Source of the DNA: CALNBC01 sp040768925
Lineage (GTDB): Bacteria; Bacillota; Clostridia; Christensenellales; CALWSW01
Assembly: GCA_040768925.1 (NCBI GenBank)
Contig: JAXGLZ010000001.1
Coordinates: forward strand, 372,001 to 436,000
Direction: 5' to 3'
Length of the DNA: 64,000 bases
Part shown: positions 51,734 to 60,533 of the stretch, piece after piece
How positions within the stretch are numbered: the first letter of the stretch is position 1
Layout of the letters: every line of letters starts with the position of its first letter
Made by a program: the position numbers and the translations under genes
The notes under the pieces: generated by a model
What the model saw: the letters and a program-made list of their open reading frames with translations, nothing else
The model's database searches: none
What the model was told of the DNA's origin: nothing

Positions 51734-51905
51734 TAAGCATAGCGCGCCAATCCGAACCCGCTCCAAAGTCCGGCTTCCGGCGCCCTGCTGCGTCATCGCC
51801 GGCTGCCGCTGCGCGGGTGTGGCAGCGCTGCATCAAGCCGCTAAACACATCCCTGCCGCGCATTCGGCCCGCCCGGACCGGGTTCGGATTGGCGCGCTAT
51901 GCTTA
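51734..51905 (+). repeat. Element E3: 172-bp leader element with 27-bp perfect terminal inverted repeats
   Basis: Ends 51734-51760 and 51879-51905 are perfect inverted copies; the outer 23 bases are identical to those of E1 (TAAGCATAGCGCGCC and on). The interior shares CAAAG.CCG...TTCCGGCG.CCTGCTG and GCATTCGGCCCGCC with E1 but lacks most of its middle. It ends 22 nt before the ABC ATPase start codon. Confidence 0.85.
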
Positions 51906-51927
51906 TACCCACATCAGGAGGGAGCCC

Positions 51928-53454
51928 ATGGACTATGTCATCGAGATGCTCAACATAACCAAGGAATTCCCCGGTGTCATCGCGAACGACGACGTGACCG
52001 TCCGGCTCAAAAAGGGCGAGATCCACGCGCTTTTGGGCGAAAACGGCGCAGGGAAATCCACGCTGATGAGCGTGCTGTTCGGCCTTTACCAGCCGGAGAA
52101 GGGAACCATCAAAAAGGATGGCAAAACCGTCAAAATCCACAACCCGAACGACGCCAACGCCATAGGGATCGGCATGGTTCACCAGCATTTCAAGCTGGTG
52201 CATAATTTTACCGTGCTGCAGAACATCATCCTCGGCGTGGAGGAAACGAAAAACGGCTTTTTGCGCATGGACGCGGCCAGGAAAAAGGTGCTGGCGCTTT
52301 CCGACCGCTACGGCCTGAAGGTGGACCCGGACGCGCTGATTTCCGACATTACCGTGGGTATGCAGCAGCGGGTGGAGATCCTGAAAATGCTCTTTCGGGA
52401 CAACGAGATCCTGATCTTTGACGAGCCCACGGCGGTCCTTACCCCGCAGGAGATCGAAGAGCTGATGAAGATCATGCGGGAGCTTTCCAAGGAAGGAAAA
52501 TCCATTCTTTTCATCACCCACAAGCTGAACGAAATCAAAGAGGTGGCGGACCGCTGCACGGTGCTGCGCAAGGGCCGCTGCATCGGCACGGTGGACGTGG
52601 CGGACGTCACGAAAGAGCAGATGAGCGAGATGATGGTGGGCCGCAAGGTCAGCTTTTCTGTGGAAAAAGGCGAGCAGCATCCTGGGGAGCCGGCGCTTTG
52701 CGTCAAAAACCTTTTCGTCGCCGGCCGGGCAAAGCACAAGGATGCGGTCCGAAACGTCAGCTTTACCGTCAACCGGGGGGAGATCGTCTGCATCGCCGGG
52801 ATCGACGGCAACGGCCAGTCCGAGCTGATTTACGCCCTGAGCGGCCTCGCCCCCGCAAAAAGCGGCGCGATCGAGCTGGACGGAAAGGACATCACCACCG
52901 CCGCCATCCGAAAAAGAAACGACCTGGGCATGAGCCATATTCCCGAGGACCGGCACAGGGACGGGCTGGTGCTCGACTATAACCTGGCGGAAAACCTCGT
53001 CTTAAAGCGCTACCACACAAGGGAATTCAAGCACGGGGGATTTTTGCGGTTTAAGAAGATCTATTCCTACGCGAAGGGCCTGATCGAAAAATACGACATC
53101 CGGAGCGGCCAGGGGGCGTATACCCCGGCGCGGTCGATGTCCGGCGGGAACCAGCAGAAGGCGATCGTCGCCAGGGAGATCGACCTCGACCCGGAAATCC
53201 TCCTCGCCGTTCAGCCCACCAGGGGCTTGGACGTCGGCGCGATCGAATACATCCACAGCCAGCTTGTCGCCCAGCGGGACGAGGGCAAGGCCGTTTTGCT
53301 CGTCTCTTTGGAGCTGGACGAGGTGATGGAGGTTTCGGACCGCATCCTCGTGATGTTCGAGGGGGAAATCGTCGCCGATCTTGACCCGAAACGCACCACC
53401 GTGCAGGAGCTGGGCCTTTATATGGCCGGCTCCAAGAGGGAGGCCGCCCAATGA
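51928..53454 (+). CDS. Nucleoside-type ABC importer, ATP-binding protein (two domains)
   Basis: This 508-residue protein has two ABC domains, as in the BmpA-NupOPQ/YufO family. Domain 1: GENGAGKST, VGMQQRVEIL, LIFDEPTAVLTP. Domain 2: degenerate Walker A GIDGNGQSE, SGGNQQKAIVARE and VQPTRGLDVGA. It overlaps the first permease gene by ATGA. GGAGG lies seven bases before ATG 51928. The frame continues upstream through E3, which is not coding. Sugar importers share this architecture, so nucleoside specificity is inferred from family likeness and permeases. Confidence 0.9.
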   Translation: MDYVIEMLNITKEFPGVIANDDVTVRLKKGEIHALLGENGAGKSTLMSVLFGLYQPEKGTIKKDGKTVKIHNPNDANAIGIGMVHQHFKLVHNFTVLQNIILGVEETKNGFLRMDAARKKVLALSDRYGLKVDPDALISDITVGMQQRVEILKMLFRDNEILIFDEPTAVLTPQEIEELMKIMRELSKEGKSILFITHKLNEIKEVADRCTVLRKGRCIGTVDVADVTKEQMSEMMVGRKVSFSVEKGEQHPGEPALCVKNLFVAGRAKHKDAVRNVSFTVNRGEIVCIAGIDGNGQSELIYALSGLAPAKSGAIELDGKDITTAAIRKRNDLGMSHIPEDRHRDGLVLDYNLAENLVLKRYHTREFKHGGFLRFKKIYSYAKGLIEKYDIRSGQGAYTPARSMSGGNQQKAIVAREIDLDPEILLAVQPTRGLDVGAIEYIHSQLVAQRDEGKAVLLVSLELDEVMEVSDRILVMFEGEIVADLDPKRTTVQELGLYMAGSKREAAQ

Positions 53455-55061
53455 GGACCTTCAGAAAACTCATGAACGCAAAAGGCCATGTTTCGGCCGC
53501 GTCGTCGATCATGGCGATCCTCGCGGGGCTTTTCGTGGGGTTTGTGATCCTGCTCGTTTCCAATGCCGGCGAGGCGGGCAGGGGGATCATCACCATCTTA
53601 GAGGGGGGCTTCGGCGGCGGGATGAAGGGCGTGGGCCAGGTGCTTTACTTCGCCACGCCGATCATCATGACCGGTCTTTCCGTCGGCTTCGCCTTCAAGA
53701 CCGGGCTTTTTAACATCGGCACGCCGGGGCAGTTCATTGTGGGCGCTTTTGCCGCGGTTTACGTCGGGGTCAAGTGGACCTTTCTGCCCGCGCCTTTTCA
53801 CTGGATCGTCGCCCTGCTGTGCGCGGCGCTGGCCGGCGGGCTTTGGGCGCTGATCCCCGGGCTTTTCAAGGCGTTTTTAAACGTGAACGAGGTCATCTCC
53901 ACCATCATGATGAACTACATCGGCATGTACGGCGTGAATTACCTCGTCAAGCAGTTGATCTACGATCCGCTGACCTCCCTTTCCCAAAACGTGGCAAGGA
54001 CCGCCGTTTTGCCAAAGGCCGGGCTGGACGGGATCTTCACCAATTATTCCGGGGTGAACAACACGCCGGACCCGTCCACGGTGAACAGCGGGATCCTCAT
54101 CGCCATCGCCGCGGCCATCGTCATGTATATCGTGCTGAACAAGACGGCCTTCGGCTATGAACTGAAAGCCTGCGGATACAACCGGTTCGCCTCCCGCTAC
54201 GCGGGCATCAACGAAAAACGCAGCATCGTTTCCTCCATGGTGATCGCCGGAATGCTCGCAGGGCTTGGCGGCGGCCTTTTGTACCTTTCCGGCGGCAACG
54301 GCCGGCGCATCAAGGTGGTGGACGTGCTGGCGGCCGAGGGCTTCAACGGCATTCCCGTGTCTCTTTTGGGCATGTCCAACCCCATCGGCGTGGTGTTTTC
54401 CGGGCTGTTTATCTCCTTCATCACCCAGGGGGGCAACTACCTTCAGCGCCTGGATTACATGCCCGAAATCATCGACATCATCATCGCTTCCATCATCTAT
54501 TGCTCGGCGCTGGCGCTGATCTTCCGCCGGGTGGTGCTGAAGCTCTTCAAAGGGAGGGACGGGCTGCTTTCGAAGCTCTTCCCCAAATACGCCGCGGCCG
54601 GGATAGAGGATTCCGATTTGCCGACGATCGCGGCCGCGGTGACGGAACCGGACCTTTCCGCCGGCGAATCCGGCGCGGGGCTGCTGCCCTTTGAGGCCGC
54701 GCCGCTTAAAAGCGAAGAAAACGAGCCAAAAGCGGGGAGCGAACCCGCCCTGCCGAAGGAAAGCGCCGGAACCGGACCGGAAGAAAGCGCCGGGACCGGA
54801 CCGGAAGAAAGCGCCGGGACCGGACCGGAAGAAAGCGCCGGGACCGGACCGGAAGAAAGCGCCGGAACCGGACCGGAAGAAAGCGCCGGGACCGGACCGG
54901 AAGAAAGCGCCGGGACCGGACCGGAAGAAAGCGCCGGGACCGGACCGGAAGAAAGCGCCGGGGCCGAGCCGGAAGAACACGCGGAGGACGAGCCGGAAGA
55001 AAGCGCGGAGGACGAGCCGGAGAAAGACCCGGCCAAAAACGCCGAAAAGGAGGACGAATAA
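53451..55061 (+). CDS. ABC importer permease 1 with repetitive acidic C-terminal tail
   Basis: This 536-residue membrane protein has about ten helices in residues 15-375, with family phrases GLFNIGTPGQFIVGAF, LNVNEVISTIMMNYI and ACGYNRFASRYAGIN. After residue about 385 comes an extramembrane tail of roughly 150 residues, acidic and with nine copies of an eight-residue unit (EESAGTGP). Permeases of this family normally stop near 360-370 residues. It overlaps the ATPase gene by four bases and is followed directly by the second permease. Confidence 0.9.
   Translation: MRTFRKLMNAKGHVSAASSIMAILAGLFVGFVILLVSNAGEAGRGIITILEGGFGGGMKGVGQVLYFATPIIMTGLSVGFAFKTGLFNIGTPGQFIVGAFAAVYVGVKWTFLPAPFHWIVALLCAALAGGLWALIPGLFKAFLNVNEVISTIMMNYIGMYGVNYLVKQLIYDPLTSLSQNVARTAVLPKAGLDGIFTNYSGVNNTPDPSTVNSGILIAIAAAIVMYIVLNKTAFGYELKACGYNRFASRYAGINEKRSIVSSMVIAGMLAGLGGGLLYLSGGNGRRIKVVDVLAAEGFNGIPVSLLGMSNPIGVVFSGLFISFITQGGNYLQRLDYMPEIIDIIIASIIYCSALALIFRRVVLKLFKGRDGLLSKLFPKYAAAGIEDSDLPTIAAAVTEPDLSAGESGAGLLPFEAAPLKSEENEPKAGSEPALPKESAGTGPEESAGTGPEESAGTGPEESAGTGPEESAGTGPEESAGTGPEESAGTGPEESAGTGPEESAGAEPEEHAEDEPEESAEDEPEKDPAKNAEKEDE
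54759..54974 (+). repeat. In-frame 24-bp tandem repeat in the permease tail
   Basis: Nine 24-bp units encoding EESAGTGP or a close variant; most units differ only by a synonymous GGA/GGG. The near identity suggests recent expansion and likely length variation between strains. Confidence 0.9.
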
Positions 55062-56033
55062 ATGGGAGATTTGTTTTCAACCGTCGCCTTTTTGTTCAGG
55101 CAGACGATGTTCTTCGCCATTCCCCTTTTGATCGTCGCCCTGGGCGGGCTGTTTTCCGAGCGCAGCGGCGTCGCGAACATCGCGCTGGACGGCATCATGA
55201 TCATGGGCGCTTTTGCCAGCATCTTTTTCATCAACCAGATGCAGGGCGTGCTCAGCGGCCAGCTGCTTTTGATCCTTGCCATCCTTGTGGCGGCTGCGGC
55301 GGGCATGCTCTTTTCCCTGCTGCACGCTTACGCCGCCATCAATATGAAGTCCGACCAGATCATCAGCGGCACCGCGCTGAACATGTTTGCCCCGGCCTTC
55401 GCGATCTACGTCGCCCGCACGGTGCAGGCAAACGGCGTCCAGCAGATCGCCTTCAACAACACCTTCCGCATCCCCTCGATTCCCGTGCTGTCCGACATTC
55501 CGGTGATCGGCGACCTTTTTTTCAAGGACAGCTACATCACCACCTTCATCGGCTTCGGGATCCTGATCGCCGCGGCCGTGGTGCTGTACAGGACCCGTTT
55601 TGGCCTCAGGTTGCGCGCCTGCGGCGAGCATCCCCAGGCCGCGGATTCCGTGGGCATCAACGTCTATAAAATCCGCTACGCCGGGGTGCTGACCTCCGGC
55701 GCTCTGGCCGGCATCGGCGGGCTGGTTTTCGTGATCCCCACCTCCACCAACTTCAACGCCACGGTGGCGGGCTACGGCTTTTTGGCCCTGGCCGTGCTGA
55801 TCTTCGGCCAGTGGAAGCCCCTGCGCGTGCTGTTCGCCGCGTTTTTCTTCGGGTTTTTCAAGGCGGTGGCCTCCACCTCCTCGGGGATCCCCTTTTTGGC
55901 CGGGCTGGGCATCCCCAGCGATATTTACAAGATGATCCCCTACATCGCGACCCTCATCGTGCTGGCGTTCACCTCAAGGAATTCCCAGGCGCCAAAAGCT
56001 ACGGGAACGCCTTACGACAAGGGGAGCAGATAG
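55062..56033 (+). CDS. ABC importer permease 2
   Basis: This 323-residue membrane protein has about nine helices and the partner-permease phrases RSGVANIALDGIMIMGAF, MKSDQIISGTALNM and RACGEHPQAADSVGIN. It pairs with permease 1 to form the heterodimeric channel. AAAGGAGG lies before ATG 55062, which follows the upstream stop without a gap. The solute-binding lipoprotein gene normally leading such operons is not adjacent. Confidence 0.93.
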   Translation: MGDLFSTVAFLFRQTMFFAIPLLIVALGGLFSERSGVANIALDGIMIMGAFASIFFINQMQGVLSGQLLLILAILVAAAAGMLFSLLHAYAAINMKSDQIISGTALNMFAPAFAIYVARTVQANGVQQIAFNNTFRIPSIPVLSDIPVIGDLFFKDSYITTFIGFGILIAAAVVLYRTRFGLRLRACGEHPQAADSVGINVYKIRYAGVLTSGALAGIGGLVFVIPTSTNFNATVAGYGFLALAVLIFGQWKPLRVLFAAFFFGFFKAVASTSSGIPFLAGLGIPSDIYKMIPYIATLIVLAFTSRNSQAPKATGTPYDKGSR

Positions 56034-56041
56034 CTCCCTTT

Positions 56042-56255
56042 TGGGCGTCAAAGCGGCCTGCGGGCCGCTTCGCCGGTTGGCTTCAAGATCGTCGGCAAGG
56101 CCGGCATCAATCCATGACGAGTCGCCGGACTCTGCGATTGCGGCGCGCTTCGCGCAGGGTAATTCCGGTCATTCAATGACCGAAACAGTACGATAAATCT
56201 GATTGAAATTCACGGGCTTCGGCCCCCGAAACCACGGGAGCGGGTTTTTCGACGA
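56042..56255 (+). repeat. Intergenic modular repeat R9
   Basis: Head GGGCGTCAAAGCGGCC-TGC-GGGCCGCTTCGCC, then TTCCGGTCATTCAATGACCG and the tail GGGCTTCGGCCCC / CCACGGGAGCGGG, immediately after the permease 2 gene. Confidence 0.8.
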
Positions 56256-56329
56256 CGGCCTTTGCCGCCTTTTTTGCGGCATCCGCCTCTTGGTTTTCTT
56301 TGGCAAATCGAATAAAAAATCGCGTGAAT

Positions 56330-56362
56330 CGGGCGGCTTTTTCAGGAAAGCCGCCCGCTGTT
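56330..56362 (+). terminator. Terminator between the ABC importer and pst operons
   Basis: CGGGCGGCTTT (56330-56340) pairs with AAAGCCGCCCG (56347-56357), followed by CTGTTTTG. Confidence 0.75.
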
Positions 56363-56417
56363 TTGTAAAAAAGGGCATTCTAAGGGTACTCGGGCGCTTT
56401 TGCGAAAGCCCGCCGAC

Positions 56418-56457
56418 TTTACGCAGAATTTACAAAAGGCTGCGGCCGGTTTATACA
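56418..56457 (+). promoter_or_regulatory. pst promoter with Pho-box-like direct repeat
   Basis: TTTACG (56418-56423) and TTTACA (56429-56434) are spaced 11 bp start to start, the spacing of PhoB/PhoP operator repeats. TTTACA also serves as -35, 17 bp from TATACA (56452-56457). phoB and phoR lie at the end of the same region. Confidence 0.6.
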
Positions 56458-56508
56458 TGCAACCGTTACGATGGTTTCGTAAAACAGGATAGTATGGAGG
56501 AGAACTCA

Positions 56509-57462
56509 ATGAAAAAGATTATCGCAGCCTTGCTGATCACCGCGCTGGCGGCCTTTGCGCTTGCCGGCTGCGCCGGTGAGAAGGCGCCGGAAGCAACGCC
56601 CGACGGCAACAACGGCCAGGCCGTTGAAACCCCCGGTCAGGCCGTTGAAGAGACCCCCGGCCAGAACGTCTCCAACTTTGACACCAAAAAGGCCATCAAC
56701 GTCATCTCCCGGGAGGACGGCTCCGGCACCCGGGGCGCGTTCATCGAGTTGTTCGGCATCCTGCAAAAGAACGAGGACGGCACCCAGAAGGATCTGACCA
56801 CGAAGGAAGCCGTCATCGCGCGGCAGACCGACGTCATGATGACCAACGTGGCCGGCGACAAGTACGCCATCGGCTACATCTCCCTGGGTTCGCTGAACGA
56901 CACGGTCAAGGCCCTGAACATCGAAGGCGTGGTCCCCACGACCGAAAACGTCAAAAACGGCACCTACCCTGTGTCCCGTCCCTTCAACATCGCAACAAAG
57001 GGCGAGCCGACCGGCCTTGCCAAGGACTTCATCGACTTCATTCTCTCCGCCGAAGGCCAGGCGGTCGTCTCCAAGAGCTACATCGCCGTTGACGACGCGC
57101 CCTTAGCCTACGCGGGCAGCAAGCCCTCCGGCAAGATCGTGGTCGCCGGTTCGTCCTCGGTGACGCCGGTCATGGAAAAGCTGAAGGAAGCGTATCTGGC
57201 CGTCAACCCGAACGCCCAGATCGAGATCCAGATGAGCGATTCCTCCGCCGGCATGAACGGCGCGATCGACGGCACCTGCGACATCGGCATGGCCAGCCGC
57301 GAGTTGAAGGACAGTGAAAAGGAAAAGCTCACGGACATTCAGATCGCCCTGGACGGCATCGCCGTGATCGTGAACAACGAAAACCCGGCCGCGGACCTCA
57401 CAAAAGACCAGGTCAAGGCCATCTTCACGGGCGGGGTTGAAACCTGGAATGGAATCGAGTGA
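56509..57462 (+). CDS. pstS: Phosphate-binding lipoprotein PstS, circularly permuted
   Basis: This 317-residue lipoprotein (lipobox LAGC, Cys21) binds phosphate for the PstCAB importer. The domain order is unusual. The part normally at the C-terminus comes first (SREDGSGTRGAF at 67-78, GYISLGSLNDTVKAL, then FIDFILSAEGQAVV), and the part normally at the N-terminus comes last (GKIVVAGSSSVTPVMEKL from residue 208, GMASRELKDSEK, ending FTGGVETWNGIE). All phosphate-binding loops are thus present but in permuted order. GGAGG lies before ATG 56509. It overlaps pstC by one base. Confidence 0.9.
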   Translation: MKKIIAALLITALAAFALAGCAGEKAPEATPDGNNGQAVETPGQAVEETPGQNVSNFDTKKAINVISREDGSGTRGAFIELFGILQKNEDGTQKDLTTKEAVIARQTDVMMTNVAGDKYAIGYISLGSLNDTVKALNIEGVVPTTENVKNGTYPVSRPFNIATKGEPTGLAKDFIDFILSAEGQAVVSKSYIAVDDAPLAYAGSKPSGKIVVAGSSSVTPVMEKLKEAYLAVNPNAQIEIQMSDSSAGMNGAIDGTCDIGMASRELKDSEKEKLTDIQIALDGIAVIVNNENPAADLTKDQVKAIFTGGVETWNGIE

Positions 57463-58310
57463 TGAACAGCCCGAAAACAAACCTGAAGGAAAAAGTCATG
57501 AGCGCCGTGTTTTTCGCGTCGGCGCTCACCTCCATCCTCGCGGTGGCGCTGATTTGCGTGTTTTTGCTGGCAAACGGCATTCCCGCGATGGGGAAGATCG
57601 GCGTTTTTGATTTTCTGCTCGGAAAAGAATGGTCCCCGGTGGACACGCCTGCGGCCTTCGGCATTTTCCCGATGATCCTGGGCAGTATTTACGTCACAGC
57701 CGGGGCGATCCTGATCGGCGTGCCCATCGGGGTGCTGACCGCGGTTTTCCTCGCCCGGGCCTGCCCCAAAAAGCTGTATAAAGCCATCCGGCCGGGGGTT
57801 GAGCTTCTTTCGGGCATTCCCTCTGTCGTCTACGGGTTTTTCGGCATGGCCACGGTTGTTTCGCTGTTTGGGAACAGCATCCTTTCCGCCTGCATCCTGC
57901 TGGGGATCATGATCCTGCCCACGGTCATCGGCATCGCGGAAAGCGCCCTGCGCGCGGTGCCGGAAAGCTATTACGAAGGCGCGCTGGCCCTGGGCGCCGG
58001 GCATTACCGCAGCGTGTTCAAAGTCGTGCTGCCCGCGGCGAAATCCGGCGTTTTGGCCGCGGTGATCCTGGGCGTGGGGCGGGCGGTCGGCGAGACGATG
58101 GCCGTCATCATGGTGGCGGGCAACCAGGCGCGCATGCCGGTTTCGCTGTTCAAGGGCGTGCGGACGCTGACGGCCAACATCGTGCTGGAAATGGGCTACG
58201 CCGCAGACCTGCACAGGGAGGCGCTCATCGCCACCGGCGTCGTGCTGTTTGTCTTTATCATGATAATCAATCTGAGTTTTTCCGCCCTGAAAAGGAGGGA
58301 AAAGCAATGA
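57462..58310 (+). CDS. pstC: Phosphate ABC transporter permease PstC
   Basis: This 282-residue permease has six membrane helices and the PstC phrases GKEWSPVDTPAAFGIFPMI, LLSGIPSVVYGFFGM and the cytoplasmic EALALGA-type YEGALALGAGHYRSVFKVVLP (in parts). I use ATG 57462, which overlaps the pstS stop (TGATG); a GTG one codon earlier is possible. It overlaps pstA by ATGA. Confidence 0.95.
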   Translation: MNSPKTNLKEKVMSAVFFASALTSILAVALICVFLLANGIPAMGKIGVFDFLLGKEWSPVDTPAAFGIFPMILGSIYVTAGAILIGVPIGVLTAVFLARACPKKLYKAIRPGVELLSGIPSVVYGFFGMATVVSLFGNSILSACILLGIMILPTVIGIAESALRAVPESYYEGALALGAGHYRSVFKVVLPAAKSGVLAAVILGVGRAVGETMAVIMVAGNQARMPVSLFKGVRTLTANIVLEMGYAADLHREALIATGVVLFVFIMIINLSFSALKRREKQ

Positions 58311-59128
58311 AAAAACGTTCCGAAAAATTTATGGCCGCGATCACCTGGTCCTCGGCCTTTTTGACCATCGGCGTGCTGGTTTTTATCGTGGGCTTTATCC
58401 TCGTCAGGGGAATTCCCCACATCAAGCCGTCGCTTTTTGCCCTGGAATACAACAGCGAGAACGTGTCCCTCCTTCCCGCCATGATCTCCACCATCATCAT
58501 GACGGTCTTCTCCCTCGTCATCGCCGTTCCGCTGGGCGTTTTTGCGGCGATCTACCTCGTGGAGTACGCCAAGCGGGGGAACAAGGCGGTGAGCCTCGTC
58601 CGCACGACCACCGAGACCCTTTCGGGCATTCCTTCCATCGTCTACGGGCTTTTCGGCCTGCTGTTCTTCGTGACCTTTTTGGGCTGGGGGTATTCCGTGC
58701 TGGCCGGCGCGTTTACGCTGGCGATCATGATCCTGCCCCTGATCATGCGCTCGGCGGAGGAGGCGCTCAAAGCCGTGCCGGATAATTACCGCGAAGGCTC
58801 CTTCGGCCTGGGCGCGGGCAAACTGCGCACCGTGGCCAAGATCGTGCTGCCCTCGGCCATGCCCGGCATCCTGGCGGGGGTGATCCTCACCGTGGGCCGC
58901 ATCGTGGGGGAAACTGCGGCGCTGATCTATACCGCGGGAACGGTGGCCCAGATCCCAGTAAGCCCCATGCAGTCGGCAAGAACGCTTTCGGTGCACATGT
59001 TTGCCCTTTCCAGCGAAGGGCTGCACACGGACGAAGGCTATGCCACCGCGGTGGTGCTGCTGGTCGTGGTCATACTCATCAACGCGGCGTCCGCCAGGAT
59101 CGCCCGGCGCATCGGAGGAAAGACATGA
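58307..59128 (+). CDS. pstA: Phosphate ABC transporter permease PstA
   Basis: This 273-residue permease has six helices, TETLSGIPSIVYGLFGLLF, the ATPase-contact loop YREGSFGLGAGKLRTVAKI, and RIVGETAALIYTAG. It forms the channel with PstC. Start ATG 58307 overlaps the pstC stop by four bases (ATGA), and its own stop overlaps pstB in the same way. Confidence 0.96.
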   Translation: MKKRSEKFMAAITWSSAFLTIGVLVFIVGFILVRGIPHIKPSLFALEYNSENVSLLPAMISTIIMTVFSLVIAVPLGVFAAIYLVEYAKRGNKAVSLVRTTTETLSGIPSIVYGLFGLLFFVTFLGWGYSVLAGAFTLAIMILPLIMRSAEEALKAVPDNYREGSFGLGAGKLRTVAKIVLPSAMPGILAGVILTVGRIVGETAALIYTAGTVAQIPVSPMQSARTLSVHMFALSSEGLHTDEGYATAVVLLVVVILINAASARIARRIGGKT

Positions 59129-59874
59129 GCTGTTTCGACATCAAGGGGCTGGACCTTTATTACGGTGATTTTCAGGCCCTTAAAAAGATCAACATGGAGA
59201 TCGAAGAAGGCAGGATCACGGCGTTTATCGGGCCTTCCGGCTGCGGGAAGTCCACGCTGATCAAAACCCTGAACCGCATGAACGATCTGATCGAAGGGTG
59301 CAGGATCACCGGCAGCGTCAAGCTGTTCGGCGAGGATATTTACGGAACGATGGACGTCAACGCCCTCAGGAAGCGGGTGGGCATGGTGTTCCAGAAGCCG
59401 AACCCCTTTCCCATGAGCGTTTACGACAACATCGCCTTCGGCCCGAGGACCCACGGCGTCCGCTCAAGGTTCGAGCTGGACAAAATCGTCGAGCAATCCT
59501 TAAAAAACGCGGCGATCTGGGACGAACTGAAGGACAGGCTGAACAAATCCGCCCTGGGCCTTTCCGGCGGCCAGCAGCAGCGGCTCTGCATCGCAAGGGC
59601 TTTGGCCGTTTCGCCGGAGGTGCTGCTTTTGGACGAGCCCACCAGCGCCCTGGACCCGATTTCCACGGGCAAGATCGAGGAACTGCTGCTGACGCTTCGG
59701 GAAAAGTACAGTATAATCATTGTGACGCACAACATGCAGCAGGCCACCAGGATCAGCGACAGCACGGCTTTCTTCCTGCTGGGGGAGGTCGTTGAATTCA
59801 GCAGGACGGACGACATGTTCGCCATGCCGAAGGACAGGCGGACCGAAGACTACATCACGGGGAGGTTTGGATGA
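59125..59874 (+). CDS. pstB: Phosphate ABC transporter ATP-binding protein PstB
   Basis: This 249-residue ATPase powers PstCA. Walker A GPSGCGKSTLIKTLNRMND, the PstB phrase VFQKPNPFPMSVYDNIAFG, signature LSGGQQQRLCIARAL and Walker B LLLDEPTSALDPIS are all present. Translationally coupled to pstA and phoU by ATGA overlaps. Confidence 0.98.
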   Translation: MSCFDIKGLDLYYGDFQALKKINMEIEEGRITAFIGPSGCGKSTLIKTLNRMNDLIEGCRITGSVKLFGEDIYGTMDVNALRKRVGMVFQKPNPFPMSVYDNIAFGPRTHGVRSRFELDKIVEQSLKNAAIWDELKDRLNKSALGLSGGQQQRLCIARALAVSPEVLLLDEPTSALDPISTGKIEELLLTLREKYSIIIVTHNMQQATRISDSTAFFLLGEVVEFSRTDDMFAMPKDRRTEDYITGRFG

Positions 59875-60530
59875 TGCGCAGCCGGTTTGACGAGTTGCTC
59901 ACCCTTTTGAACAACAGCCTGATCGAAATGGGCGCGCTGATCGAGCGGGCGATTTCCCAGGCCACCCGGGCCCTTTTGGAGCAGGACGCCGAAAGCGCCA
60001 GAAGGGTGATGGACGGGGACGAGATCATCGACGAAAAAGAAAAGGAGATCGAAAGCCAGTGCCTGAAGCTCCTTTTGCACCAGCACCCTGTGGCGAGGGA
60101 CCTCAGGCAGATTTCCACCGCGCTCAAAATGATCACGGACATGGAGCGCATCGGCGACCAGGCTGCGGATATTTCCGAGCTCTGCATCTATCTTTCCCGG
60201 CAGCCCTACATCAAAAAGATGGAGCACATTCCCCAGATGGCGAGAGCGACCATCAAAATGGTGACGGGCGCCATCGACGCCTTTGTGAAAAAGGACCTGC
60301 GCCTGGCCGAAGCGATCATCGACCAGGACGACGAGGTGGACGGGCTTTACCGCGCGGTAAAGAAGGATTTGATCGCCCTTGTGCACGACGATGTGGAAAA
60401 CGGCGAGCAGGCCTTCGACTTTTTGCAGATCGCGAAGTATTACGAGCGCATCGGCGACCACGCGGTGAACATCGCCGAATGGGTGATCTTTTCGATCACC
60501 GGCACGCACAAGAACAAAAAGGTTTTTTAA
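59871..60530 (+). CDS. phoU: Phosphate signalling regulator PhoU
   Basis: This 219-residue helical protein has the two PhoU repeats: ARDLRQISTALKMITDMERIGDQ (read in parts) near residue 65-90 and YYERIGDHAVNIAEWVIF near residue 185. PhoU links the Pst transporter to PhoR. Two ATGs at 59871 and 59874 are possible; GGGGAGG lies before both. Repeat R10 starts three bases after its stop. Confidence 0.96.
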   Translation: MMRSRFDELLTLLNNSLIEMGALIERAISQATRALLEQDAESARRVMDGDEIIDEKEKEIESQCLKLLLHQHPVARDLRQISTALKMITDMERIGDQAADISELCIYLSRQPYIKKMEHIPQMARATIKMVTGAIDAFVKKDLRLAEAIIDQDDEVDGLYRAVKKDLIALVHDDVENGEQAFDFLQIAKYYERIGDHAVNIAEWVIFSITGTHKNKKVF

Positions 60531-60533
60531 AAG

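Noticed and set aside
51720..51927. Purine or other known riboswitch in the nucleoside-type importer leader
   Set aside because: I see no known aptamer core; the same end sequence recurs before an unrelated methyltransferase gene.
54759..54974. CRISPR or minisatellite RNA at the 24-bp repeats
   Set aside because: The repeats are in frame, encode EESAGTGP and show only synonymous changes, so they are coding.
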